A stretch of DNA of 15,835 nucleotides, taken from Myxococcales bacterium (GTDB taxonomy: Bacteria; Myxococcota; Polyangia; Fen-1088). Under the pieces are notes generated by a model. It saw nothing but the letters and a program-made list of their open reading frames with translations, was not told the DNA's origin and did not search any database. Numbering within the stretch: the first letter of the stretch is position 1; each line of letters begins with the position of its first letter. Positions 1 to 7,950 of this stretch are shown one piece after another. The position numbers and the translations under genes are program-made. The stretch is taken from assembly GCA_003159055.1 (NCBI GenBank), contig PMLH01000610.1, forward strand, positions 1 to 15,835, written 5' to 3'.

Positions 1-1
1 C

Positions 2-652
2 ATTCCCTTTCGCTACGTGCCGGGGAAGGACCCGCGGCCGACTCTGGAACACATCGGACGCCACTATGTGGAGCTCATTCGCAGCCTGCAGGACACGGGG
101 CCGTATCACCTTCTCGGCCTCTGCTTTGGCGGTGTGGTCGCGTACGAAGTCGCCCGCCAATTGCAAACCGCAGGCGAAACCGTGGGAACGGTGACCATCA
201 TCGACGCAGTGTTGCCCCACGGCATTCGCGTGAACCGGGCCAAGCAATTTTTCGGATTACTTCGTAGGGCATGGAATGCGCCAGCCGATCTCGTGCGCAG
301 GGTGCGCAGCCAGCTCGAACGACTCATGGCTTGGACCCCGCTGCGACGGCTTTCCGGAGTTGAGGATTTGGCTGTGCCGAAGGCGATCGACTTGCCGGTC
401 GACGGTCCCGACGTGGATGCAGAGGTCGCCCGCTTCGCGGCCAGGCCCGTCAAGCTCTCGACCCGAGTGCTGGTCGTCTGCGCCAGCAAAGAACCATGGC
501 CGACCTATGTCCGCATAACGCCCGATCAAGGCTGGAACGGTCGGGCCGACCACGTGTTGGTGTGCAACGTCCCGTCAAACCACTTGGGTGTCCTGCGGGA
601 ACCCCACGTTCGGCTGCTCGCACAAGCGCTGGCAGAACTGGCGGCGAATTGA
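2..652 (+). CDS. Thioesterase domain, C-terminal part of a gene cut by the left edge
   Basis: Only the 3' part is visible. The frame is open to the first base, so the true start and any upstream domains lie outside. The visible 216 residues look like an alpha/beta-hydrolase thioesterase domain of the type that ends NRPS/PKS or carrier-protein enzymes. The nucleophile elbow reads LGLCFGG, with Cys where most family members have Ser. A probable catalytic Asp follows in VTIIDA, and the catalytic His is in SNHLGVL near the end, so a complete Cys-Asp-His triad can be proposed. The family hydrolyses or transfers an acyl group from a phosphopantetheine arm. The gene converges on the GT2 gene with only 8 bases between stop codons. 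By analogy with the HAD-ACP-TE fusion further right, an upstream carrier protein or adenylation module is plausible but unseen. Confidence 0.85.
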   Translation: MPFRYVPGKDPRPTLEHIGRHYVELIRSLQDTGPYHLLGLCFGGVVAYEVARQLQTAGETVGTVTIIDAVLPHGIRVNRAKQFFGLLRRAWNAPADLVRRVRSQLERLMAWTPLRRLSGVEDLAVPKAIDLPVDGPDVDAEVARFAARPVKLSTRVLVVCASKEPWPTYVRITPDQGWNGRADHVLVCNVPSNHLGVLREPHVRLLAQALAELAAN

Positions 653-660
653 AAGTGCCG

Positions 661-1686
661 TCATGACTCGGCACCCTTGTACTCGATGAGCGAGCTGCGC
701 CGGCCGCGCAGGCGGTGCCAGAGGTAGCGAAGCTGGCCCAGCGCCGACGGGAATTTGCCAAGCGCCACGAAGCAAGCAAACAGACGCGCATCGCGACGGG
801 AAAATCCGCGCCGACGAGCAGCGAGAAACACGCGAGCGACGAGCAGGCCGTACGCGGCGAGGACCAACCCAGCCCAAAGGGGCGAGACCCAGAAGAGCGC
901 GAGGGCCATCAGCGGCACGAGCCCGCCCCACACATAGTTGCTGCGCACCTGTTTGGCGCAGAATCGGCCCGGCTCGCGACGGTGGAGGGCAAAGCCTTCG
1001 GCGTAGGCGTGGCCGCTGCGAAGGGTTCGCTGCCACCACTGGCCGAAACGCGTGATGTTTGCGTCATGCAAGGTCATCTCGGCGTCAATGCGCTGGATGC
1101 GGCGGCCGCGCTGGCGCAAACGCAGGCACAGCTCGGGTTCTTCCCCGGCGATCAAACTCTCGTCGTATCCGCCCACCTCGACCAGCGGAGCGATTCGCAT
1201 CAGGGCATCGCCGCCACACGCATCGGCGAATCCCACCCGAGTATTCCATTCGATGTCGCAAAGGCGGTTGTAGATCGTCGCCTCGGGGTGCCGTTCGCGC
1301 CGTCGGCCACACACCACGGCCACGGTCGGATCGGGCAGCATCGCCTGCGTGGCTTGGTCGAGCCACCCCGGCGCGACCTCGCAATCGCCGTCGACGAATT
1401 GCACCAGTTCGAGCTTGGGCTCGATCACGCGCAGCCGCGCCAGCCCGGCGTTGCGGCCCCGAGCCGCGGTGAACGGCTGCGTGCTGTCCAGCTCGACCAC
1501 GTCCGCCCCCATCTGCGTGGCCAGCCCGACACTGTCATCCGTCGATCCCGAGTCGACGTAGACCAGGCGCTCTACCCTTGCGCCGAGCGATGCCAAGCAG
1601 CGCCGCAGTCGCTCGCCCTCGTTACGGCCGATGACCACCGCGCCCAAGCACGCGAGCGGCTGGGCGGGCTGCACGCCAGCGGTCAT
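661..1686 (-). CDS. Family 2 glycosyltransferase with C-terminal membrane segment
   Basis: 341 residues. The N-terminal GT-A domain starts with VVIGRNEGERL and has the nucleotide-binding DSGSTD at about 45-50. The metal-binding DXD appears as DGD at 99-101. An acceptor-side acidic motif GEEPELCLRL (181-190) is followed by RQRGRRI, resembling the (Q/R)XXRW region. Residues about 252-290 are hydrophobic and should anchor the protein in the inner membrane, with the catalytic domain in the cytoplasm. It should transfer a sugar from a nucleotide-sugar to a growing glycan, but the sugar cannot be read from sequence. Its ATG overlaps the TGA of the upstream HAD-ACP-TE gene (ATGA), and a purine-rich GGGAAGGG lies about 9 bases before the start. 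Translational coupling as the last gene of a three-gene operon is therefore likely. Confidence 0.9.
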   Translation of the reverse strand: MTAGVQPAQPLACLGAVVIGRNEGERLRRCLASLGARVERLVYVDSGSTDDSVGLATQMGADVVELDSTQPFTAARGRNAGLARLRVIEPKLELVQFVDGDCEVAPGWLDQATQAMLPDPTVAVVCGRRRERHPEATIYNRLCDIEWNTRVGFADACGGDALMRIAPLVEVGGYDESLIAGEEPELCLRLRQRGRRIQRIDAEMTLHDANITRFGQWWQRTLRSGHAYAEGFALHRREPGRFCAKQVRSNYVWGGLVPLMALALFWVSPLWAGLVLAAYGLLVARVFLAARRRGFSRRDARLFACFVALGKFPSALGQLRYLWHRLRGRRSSLIEYKGAES

Positions 1687-4646
1687 GCCGCCGCACCCTT
1701 CCCTGTCTGCGTGACCTTAGCCAGGTAGGAGCGCAGGATGTCGGCTATCACCGCAACGTGCGGCTCTTGCAGCATGCTGCCGTGTCCGCCAGGCACGTCG
1801 TACCCACGCGCGCCCTGCAAGCTGCGCCGGTTCCAGCCGAGCAAGGGGTCTCGATAGATGTTGCGGTAGGGTTCGTCGGCACCCTCGCCCTCGCTGGCGC
1901 GGAACAGGACAATCTCGTGGCGTAGAGCGCGGCGCGGGCGATATTCCGACTCGGCGACGTTGTAGACGCTGCGAATGTCCATCGTGCGGAGCCATGCCGG
2001 TGGTGAAATGCCAAGGTCAAGACAGGCGCGCAAACCGGCGATCGACATGCGGTCGCGTGCTTGGTTCCACGTGCGGCGGATTTGATAGCGCGCGTAGCGA
2101 CCGAGCTTGCCGGCCACGATGCGAGCGATACCCCTGGGCGATGCCCCTTCCCAGGCCTGGCGCACGCGCCCGAGTCGCCGTTGGTTTTCTATATTGGGCT
2201 CCCGTTCGGCCTCGACGTCGGCCGCATCGAAGACCGCGACCAGCCGTGCGCTTTCCCCCAAGTCCTCGAGTTGAAGCGCCATTTCGCAGGCGAGCACGCT
2301 GCCCGCACAAAGGCCGCCGAGCAGGTAGGGTCCATGGGGATAGAGCGAGCGGATTTCGGCCACGTAATGGGCGGCCATGTCGTGGATGTGCGTGTGCACG
2401 ATGGGAGCTTCTGGTCGCCCGTGCGGCTGGATTCCGTACACTGGTCGATCGCCAAGCCGCTCGGCGAGATTGCGGTACAGCAGAATCTCGCCATCGGCAT
2501 CGTGCACAAGGAACAGCGGAATACCCGAACTACCGGGGTGCAAAGCCACCAGCGATTGAAAGCCCTGCGGATGTTCAATGCGGGCGGCGAGCTTGGCGAT
2601 GGTCGGGGCCTCCAGCAATGTCGCGAGCGGCAAGCGCGTGCCCAGCTCTCGCTCGATACGTGCAAAGATCGCCACAGCCTGCAGCGACGTCCCCGCGAGG
2701 TCAGCGTAGTAGTCGTCGGTCACGCCTATCTTGGAGATACTCAGCGCCTCCGACCAGATCGCGCACAGGCGTTTCTCCATCTCCGTCTGCGGCGCGACCG
2801 CACCGCTTGACAGTCCCCGCGCGCGGCGCGGACGCGTCAGCAAAGCCGCGAGGACCTTCTCCGGTGTCTCGAGGGTCCGTGCGAAACGATTCCAACGCGC
2901 GGATCGCGTGATCTCGCCGCCGCTGGGCGGGCTTTCGGCTGGCTTCTCAGTTGCCGAAGCTTCGACCCGCGATTCTCCCGGGACGTACGCAAGCGCAGTG
3001 GCCCGCTCTGCAGAAACCACAAACCGCAGATCGCCGGACTCCTCGCGCATCTCGGCGTCGAGGCTGTCGAGGAATCGTCGGGCGGGCAGATTGCGTTTGC
3101 TCGGGACGAAAACCATCTCGACGCGCCCCTTGCCATGCTGGACGGCGATTCGGCCCAACTCGCGAAGCATCGCATGCTCGACGCCGCGCCCGAGCACGCG
3201 ACAGCTGAGCAGGAAGGTATCCACCACCAACGCCGCGTCCGTTGCGCAGTAGACGACGACGCCCACGAGGCCATAGTCGCCAAAACGATCGCGCACCTCC
3301 ACCACCAGACAGTCACTGCCCTGCTGTGCCAGTTGCGCGATTTCGGCCTCGCTGCGCCTTCGTGTGGTGAAGTTGAACTGGTTCGTTCGCTGGGTGAGTT
3401 GCGATACGCGTGGAATTTGACCGGGCTTGGGCGGCGCAATGTCGATCCGAAGATCCAGGCCCTCGATGAACGCGGCCATTCCAGTCGACGACTTTGCCAA
3501 CCGATCGCGCGCGAGGTTCTCGCGGACCATGTCGCTGCGCTGGCGGTCTTCCTCGGTGACGACCAGGACGTCGAGCGGCCACACCCCGCCCAAAAAAGTC
3601 GCTGGGTCCTCGTCGTCGCGCAGACCCAACACCAACACCTCAGGGCAGGCCGCGCGGACTTCGGCACACTCGACGGGGTTGTCGTCGATGAAAGCGAAGC
3701 TGTCGAGGCCCAGGTTCAATTCTTGAGCAAGCGCTCGAATGCTTTCCGACTTGGGCTGCCAATGGATTTGTGTCGCGACGATGTCGTCCAGCTGCAAGAT
3801 CATGTCCTTGCGACCCTCGAACACCTCGAACACGTCCGCAGCGTTGTTCTTGCTTGCGAGACAAAGCAGCACGCCAGCCTTCTTCTTTTCCAGCAGAAAT
3901 CTCTGCAAATCGCGCTCGCGCTGGCCGATCTTGATGTCCGCGACGCCGTCCTCGCCCACCACGCCGCTCCACAGGGTATTGTCACAGTCGAGCACCAGCA
4001 CCTTCACCGGTGACGTCTTGAGTGCGTGGACCAGGCGAGCGATGGCGAGTGCGAGTGCCGCGAAAAAACGGGGCGTGTACGGAACATTACCAAGCCGGTC
4101 CTGCTCCGGGTCGTGCAGCAGCCCGGCATCCCAAGCCTCGAACTCATCCATCGCGATAAAACGCACGCTTGCCAAACTCGCCAGCTCCTCGCGCAAGCCA
4201 CGTTCGAGGCCGTGCAAAAATTGTCGCGTGTCGCTGTGGTCGCGAACCTCAGTCGAACACGGGCAAAGCCCCAGGAGCACGGGTGTCGCACAGCGCTCGG
4301 CCATACTTCGCATCGCCGCCGCCAAATCGGTCACATTGCCCTTGACGATCGCCTGCCGGTCGATGGACCCATCGAGTGCGCCTTCCGCACCACGCAACCA
4401 GTCTTCGAATCGAATCAGGAGAACGTTGACGCCATCACGGTTCTGCCCGAACAAGCTGCCAGCGTCGAGAAGCTGCTGGAATGGCTGACCATACGGCGCG
4501 ACACTGACCGGCAGCGGAAGCCCGGCTTCGCCGAGAACAAGAGCCAGCGGGTCTACCAGGGGATCCGCCGTAAAGCTGCTGGCGAGCACAAGGCCCGCTG
4601 ACGTGCCGAGCGGTTCCTTCGCGGGGTAGGAGAGAGTGCTGTCCAT
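1683..4646 (-). CDS. FkbH-like HAD / acyl carrier protein / thioesterase fusion
   Basis: 987 residues in three parts. (a) The FkbH-type region is about 20-560, with HAD motif I DCDNTLWSG (D220, D222), motif II around LASKNN (262-268), Lys in WQPKSES (299) and acidic motif FIDDNP (321-322). It is followed by the usual GNAT-like segment TNQFNFTTRR onward. (b) After a Pro/Ala-rich linker comes a carrier domain at about 620-692, with the phosphopantetheine Ser in DLAGTSL (S654). (c) A thioesterase domain at about 708-972 has elbow GGLCAGS (C780 as nucleophile), D807 in VFDAAD and H955 in GGHGSML. Characterised FkbH relatives load glyceryl from 1,3-bisphosphoglycerate onto an ACP and remove the phosphate. 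The fusion suggests loading and release of that unit in one protein. An AGGA lies just before the start codon. Its position between two glycosyltransferase genes suggests acyl decoration of a glycan, which is inference. Confidence 0.9.
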   Translation of the reverse strand: MDSTLSYPAKEPLGTSAGLVLASSFTADPLVDPLALVLGEAGLPLPVSVAPYGQPFQQLLDAGSLFGQNRDGVNVLLIRFEDWLRGAEGALDGSIDRQAIVKGNVTDLAAAMRSMAERCATPVLLGLCPCSTEVRDHSDTRQFLHGLERGLREELASLASVRFIAMDEFEAWDAGLLHDPEQDRLGNVPYTPRFFAALALAIARLVHALKTSPVKVLVLDCDNTLWSGVVGEDGVADIKIGQRERDLQRFLLEKKKAGVLLCLASKNNAADVFEVFEGRKDMILQLDDIVATQIHWQPKSESIRALAQELNLGLDSFAFIDDNPVECAEVRAACPEVLVLGLRDDEDPATFLGGVWPLDVLVVTEEDRQRSDMVRENLARDRLAKSSTGMAAFIEGLDLRIDIAPPKPGQIPRVSQLTQRTNQFNFTTRRRSEAEIAQLAQQGSDCLVVEVRDRFGDYGLVGVVVYCATDAALVVDTFLLSCRVLGRGVEHAMLRELGRIAVQHGKGRVEMVFVPSKRNLPARRFLDSLDAEMREESGDLRFVVSAERATALAYVPGESRVEASATEKPAESPPSGGEITRSARWNRFARTLETPEKVLAALLTRPRRARGLSSGAVAPQTEMEKRLCAIWSEALSISKIGVTDDYYADLAGTSLQAVAIFARIERELGTRLPLATLLEAPTIAKLAARIEHPQGFQSLVALHPGSSGIPLFLVHDADGEILLYRNLAERLGDRPVYGIQPHGRPEAPIVHTHIHDMAAHYVAEIRSLYPHGPYLLGGLCAGSVLACEMALQLEDLGESARLVAVFDAADVEAEREPNIENQRRLGRVRQAWEGASPRGIARIVAGKLGRYARYQIRRTWNQARDRMSIAGLRACLDLGISPPAWLRTMDIRSVYNVAESEYRPRRALRHEIVLFRASEGEGADEPYRNIYRDPLLGWNRRSLQGARGYDVPGGHGSMLQEPHVAVIADILRSYLAKVTQTGKGAAA

Positions 4647-4662
4647 CGTTCCTGGGAGTTAC

Positions 4663-5889
4663 CTAGAGCAAGTGCTGGGCCAGCAGCCGAGATCGCTCGA
4701 CGTGCATCGATCGATGCGTATGACTTCGTACCTGGCGCAAAGCCTCGATCGCCATGGCACGCAACTGCGGCCCGGCGTTGACCATGTCGACCATGGCCTG
4801 CGCCAGGGCAGCCGCGTTGCCAGGAGGGACCAAGATTCCCGTCCGCTTATGTTCGACATGCGGACGCAAGCCGTCGGTGTCGGAAGCCAACACCGCGACC
4901 GCACGAGCCGCGGCGTCGAAGACAATGCGGGGTTGCTCGTCCGTGAGGCTAGGAATGACTGCGACATGGTAGCTTTGAAGAAAATCAAGAAAGGGTTTCC
5001 CGTTGGCGATCGGCTCGAAGTAGCGAATGCTGAACGGCCCGTCCCTGGCGGCCGCCATGACTGCCGAGCGCAAGGGCCCGTCACCTACCAAATCTAGGCT
5101 GCCGCGCACGCCGGCCTTTACCAACGTCTGTGCAGCAGCAAGCAGAATTTCGATGCCTTTTTCGGCCACCCACCTGCCGGCAAACAAAAATCGGACCGGC
5201 TGACGCGTCTTTTCGTCCCACGACGCTTCGGCCTGGCCATCGTCAAGGACGTCTTCCGCGTTGACCCAAGTCGCGGGCGCCACGAAGGCCGGGCCTCGGC
5301 CACGCCGGTGGAACTGTTCGCGGTAAGCGGGCTGCGTATAGAATGACACGTCAGCAAGGCCGCAGCCCCAGCGCCCCAGCGTCTCGTACACCGCTGCCTC
5401 GACCCGCTTCCGCAAGGTCGGATGCCTAGAACCGGCGGGGCTTCGCCATGGCGCGCTTTCGACGATCATCACAATCTTCTTGCGGCGGATGCGCGCCAAG
5501 GGTACCGCCAACCATCCAAGTGGGTAGGGCCAACCTGCGATCCCGCTGTGAACGATGTCCGATCGCCCGACGGCACGCCAGATCCGCACCAAGGTTCTCG
5601 GCAGGGAAAGCATGGCGCCGGCACGAGAGGCTGGCGCCGGCAAGGGGACAAGCTCCATCCGTTTCTGTGTCTCGGCGGCAAGCGGAACCAGATCCGCCTT
5701 CTCGGCAGGCGCCGTTCGACGTGGCGCCGCCAATACGTAGCCGGGCAGATACTCCAAGTGCTGAATCAAATCGTGGTGCCATGCACGGTCGAGCAGGATC
5801 CGCCCGTCCTCGTCGACGAAGTAGGGGATGTTACTGACGCTCAGGTAACGGCGGTCAAGAATACGGAATTGGTCAGTGTTGGTGGACAC
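4663..5889 (-). CDS. GT4-type (group 1) glycosyltransferase
   Basis: 408 residues, with a GT-B fold pattern. The C-terminal nucleotide-sugar domain starts at FLFAGRWVAEKG (about 234-245), continues with LDLVGDGPL (266-273), and has the donor-binding block VIPSLTDEQPRIVFDAAA (311-328) followed by ASDTDGLRP and GILVPPG. The usual EX7E donor motif appears as D317-x7-D325 here, a conservative change on both sides. No signal peptide or membrane segment is evident, so it should act at the cytoplasmic face. The start is GTG with AAGGTGAGG upstream at suitable spacing, and no longer start is available. It is the first gene of the leftward operon, 16 bases before the HAD-ACP-TE gene. The donor and acceptor are not predictable. 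Confidence 0.88.
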   Translation of the reverse strand: MSTNTDQFRILDRRYLSVSNIPYFVDEDGRILLDRAWHHDLIQHLEYLPGYVLAAPRRTAPAEKADLVPLAAETQKRMELVPLPAPASRAGAMLSLPRTLVRIWRAVGRSDIVHSGIAGWPYPLGWLAVPLARIRRKKIVMIVESAPWRSPAGSRHPTLRKRVEAAVYETLGRWGCGLADVSFYTQPAYREQFHRRGRGPAFVAPATWVNAEDVLDDGQAEASWDEKTRQPVRFLFAGRWVAEKGIEILLAAAQTLVKAGVRGSLDLVGDGPLRSAVMAAARDGPFSIRYFEPIANGKPFLDFLQSYHVAVIPSLTDEQPRIVFDAAARAVAVLASDTDGLRPHVEHKRTGILVPPGNAAALAQAMVDMVNAGPQLRAMAIEALRQVRSHTHRSMHVERSRLLAQHLL

Positions 5890-6012
5890 GCTGGCGCCTC
5901 ACCTTGGTATTCGATGCCAAGCGCCCACAAAGGTGACGTAGGCAAGCGTTACGACAACGTTACCCACGCGACATTGCGTTTGAGTTTTCGCACGACACAA
6001 TCATTCACAGCC
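5890..6012. promoter_or_regulatory. Divergent promoter region between the GT4 operon and asnB
   Basis: These 123 bases separate two divergent starts and must hold promoters for both directions. Visible elements are a 19-base dyad at 5903-5921, a direct repeat CGTTAC at 5947-5952 and 5958-5963 (11-base period, about one helical turn), and a weak sigma70-like pair for asnB: TTGCGT at 5974-5979, a 16-base gap, then CACAAT at 5996-6001. That pair would give a leader of only a few bases, which fits the lack of a Shine-Dalgarno sequence before asnB. The promoter boxes are guesses; the repeats are directly visible. Confidence 0.5.
5903..5921. promoter_or_regulatory. 19-base dyad, candidate operator (copy 1)
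   Basis: CTTGGTATTCGATGCCAAG has 8-base arms around a 3-base centre with one mismatch per arm pair. It is centred 23 bases upstream of the GT4 start codon. A nearly identical sequence lies in the other divergent region at 11091-11106. Symmetry and recurrence suggest a dimeric regulator, but the binding protein is unknown. Confidence 0.4.
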
Positions 6013-7944
6013 ATGTGTGGAATCGCCGGCGCCATCGGTGCCATTGATGACAATCTGGAAGCAAGCGTGCGTTCGATGATGGATGCGCAAGCGCATCGCG
6101 GCCCCGACGATTCGGGGCTGTATCGCAGCCAAGATGCGCCGGGGGTGATCTTTGGTTTTCGCCGACTGGCCATTCTTGACCTGTCCGCCGATGGTCACCA
6201 GCCGATGATCGACGGCCAACGCCAAAACGTCGTTGTCTTCAATGGCGAGATCTACAACTACGCCGAGCTACGCAAGGACCTGGAATCCGCGGGCGAAACT
6301 TTTCGCTCGCAGGGAGACACCGAGGTTCTCTTGCGTGCCTGTGGCCGTTGGGGAGAGTCCGCTCTGGAGCGACTGCGGGGCATGTACGCCTTCGCGCTTT
6401 ACGATCGTTCCCAGCGGCGTGTGCTGCTGGCGCGTGACCGCCTCGGCATCAAGCCGCTCTACTACGCGACGCTAAAACGGCCGTCGGGCAGCGTGGTCCT
6501 GTTCGCGTCCGAGCTGCGCGCCCTGCTCGCGACCGGCTTGTTCGCTCGGCACCTCGACCCACTCGGGGTCGCGACCTATCTATGGAACGGGTTCGTGGTC
6601 GGGCCTTGCACAGCCGTAAAAGGGATATCCTTGCTGCCGCCCGGCTCGTCGCTGTCTCTTACGCTGGAGGCGCCCGACGGCAAACCGAGGCGCTACTGGT
6701 CCTTGGCCGGGCGAACGACCTTGCCGCAAGAACAGGCCGTCCGGGCGTTGGAGGAGGAACTGCTGACGGCTGCGCGCCAGCACCTGGTCAGCGACGTGCC
6801 GCTGGGGGTCTTTCTGTCGGGAGGCGTGGACTCAAGCGCCGTGACCGCGCTGGCCGCGCGGGCGGGAACCGGACGGATCAAGACCTTCCACATCGCGTTC
6901 GAAGAGGCTGCCTTCAATGAAGCCGCCTACGCCCGACAAATTGCCAGTGCGCTTGGCACCGAGCACCTCGAATTCACGCTGACCCAAGCGCGCTTTCGTG
7001 CCGAGCTCGACCGCGCCTTGTCAAGCCTCGACCAACCGACCTTCGACGGCATCAACACCTATTTCGTCAGTCGCGTGGTGCGAGAGGCGGGCTTCACCGT
7101 GGCACTTGCCGGGACTGGCGGCGATGAGCTGTTTGGGGGCTACCGCAGCTTTCGCGACCTTCCGCTGAGCCGAGCCCTCACACGCGCCCTGCGCTTCGCG
7201 CCCGCACCACTCCTGGCCGGGATGGCCCGGCTGGCGGTGCGCCTGAAAACGGGAGCGCCTGGGGAAGTCCCGCCGCAAACGCGCTGGGGAAAGCTTGCCG
7301 ACCTCCTGGCCGCACGTGGCGACCTGGTTGGGCTTTACCAAGTTGCTTACGGCCTGTACACGCGCGACTTTCTTGGCGAGCTCGGGCGGTCCGTGCCCGC
7401 AAACGATGGGAGCTCGGGGCTGCCCGACGCGCGGGCGAACGAGCTGCGAGAGGTGGCCGCGTCCGGCACATCGCTCGATGCCACGAGTCGCCTCGAGCTG
7501 GCCCTCTTCATCGGGGAACGCCTGCTACGTGACTCCGACGTGGCGAGCATGGCCGCCTCCCTCGAATTGCGGGTGCCGCTGCTCGACCATCGCGTGGTGG
7601 AGGCCGCCCAGAGCGTACCGGATTCGGCGCGTTTTCGGCCGCTGGGCAAGAAGATGCTGCTCAAGTCCCTTGCCATGCCGAATCTCGACCCCGCGGTCTT
7701 CGAAAGACCCAAGGCCGGTTTCGTGTTGCCCATCGAAGTCTGGGCGAAAGACCAGCTGGCGGGACAAATCGAGTCTCTGTTTGGCGAGCGAGAGCTGGCC
7801 CGCGACGTTGGCCTCGATCCCGATACCCTGCAGCGTCTGTGGCGAGCCTTCCGCGCCGGAGCGCCCGGGCTCTACTGGTCGCGCATCTGGGCACCCTTCG
7901 TGCTGCTCGACTGGTCGAGACGCCACAAGCTCGCGCTCGCCTAG
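6013..7944 (+). CDS. asnB: Asparagine synthetase-type glutamine amidotransferase
   Basis: 643 residues, the usual length of AsnB-type enzymes. The start is fixed by MCGIAG: Cys2 must be exposed as the N-terminal nucleophile of the class II glutaminase domain, so upstream in-frame starts (the frame is open to 5422) are rejected. The glutaminase domain (about 1-215) has AHRGPDD, RLAILDLS and FNGEIYNY. The synthetase domain has the ATP-binding PP-loop SGGVDSS (269-275) and, further on, GTGGDELFGGY. The enzyme hydrolyses glutamine, channels ammonia and amidates an acyl-adenylate, classically aspartate to asparagine. In surface-polysaccharide clusters, relatives are thought to amidate sugar carboxylates, and this neighbourhood favours that role. 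There is no Shine-Dalgarno in the 20 bases before the ATG. It converges on the flippase gene with 6 bases between stops. Confidence 0.93.
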   Translation: MCGIAGAIGAIDDNLEASVRSMMDAQAHRGPDDSGLYRSQDAPGVIFGFRRLAILDLSADGHQPMIDGQRQNVVVFNGEIYNYAELRKDLESAGETFRSQGDTEVLLRACGRWGESALERLRGMYAFALYDRSQRRVLLARDRLGIKPLYYATLKRPSGSVVLFASELRALLATGLFARHLDPLGVATYLWNGFVVGPCTAVKGISLLPPGSSLSLTLEAPDGKPRRYWSLAGRTTLPQEQAVRALEEELLTAARQHLVSDVPLGVFLSGGVDSSAVTALAARAGTGRIKTFHIAFEEAAFNEAAYARQIASALGTEHLEFTLTQARFRAELDRALSSLDQPTFDGINTYFVSRVVREAGFTVALAGTGGDELFGGYRSFRDLPLSRALTRALRFAPAPLLAGMARLAVRLKTGAPGEVPPQTRWGKLADLLAARGDLVGLYQVAYGLYTRDFLGELGRSVPANDGSSGLPDARANELREVAASGTSLDATSRLELALFIGERLLRDSDVASMAASLELRVPLLDHRVVEAAQSVPDSARFRPLGKKMLLKSLAMPNLDPAVFERPKAGFVLPIEVWAKDQLAGQIESLFGERELARDVGLDPDTLQRLWRAFRAGAPGLYWSRIWAPFVLLDWSRRHKLALA

Positions 7945-7950
7945 TGCCGC

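Noticed and set aside
715..1728. Long plus-strand open frame of 337 codons opposite the GT2 and HAD genes
   Set aside because: Composition is typical of an antisense shadow in GC-rich DNA, and the opposite strand has clear GT2 motifs.
3135..4013. Plus-strand open frame of 292 codons opposite the FkbH domain
   Set aside because: The opposite strand carries all HAD motifs; this frame shows no domain and no ribosome site.
5422..6012. N-terminal extension of asnB by 197 codons
   Set aside because: It would bury the catalytic Cys2 and runs antisense through the GT4 gene.
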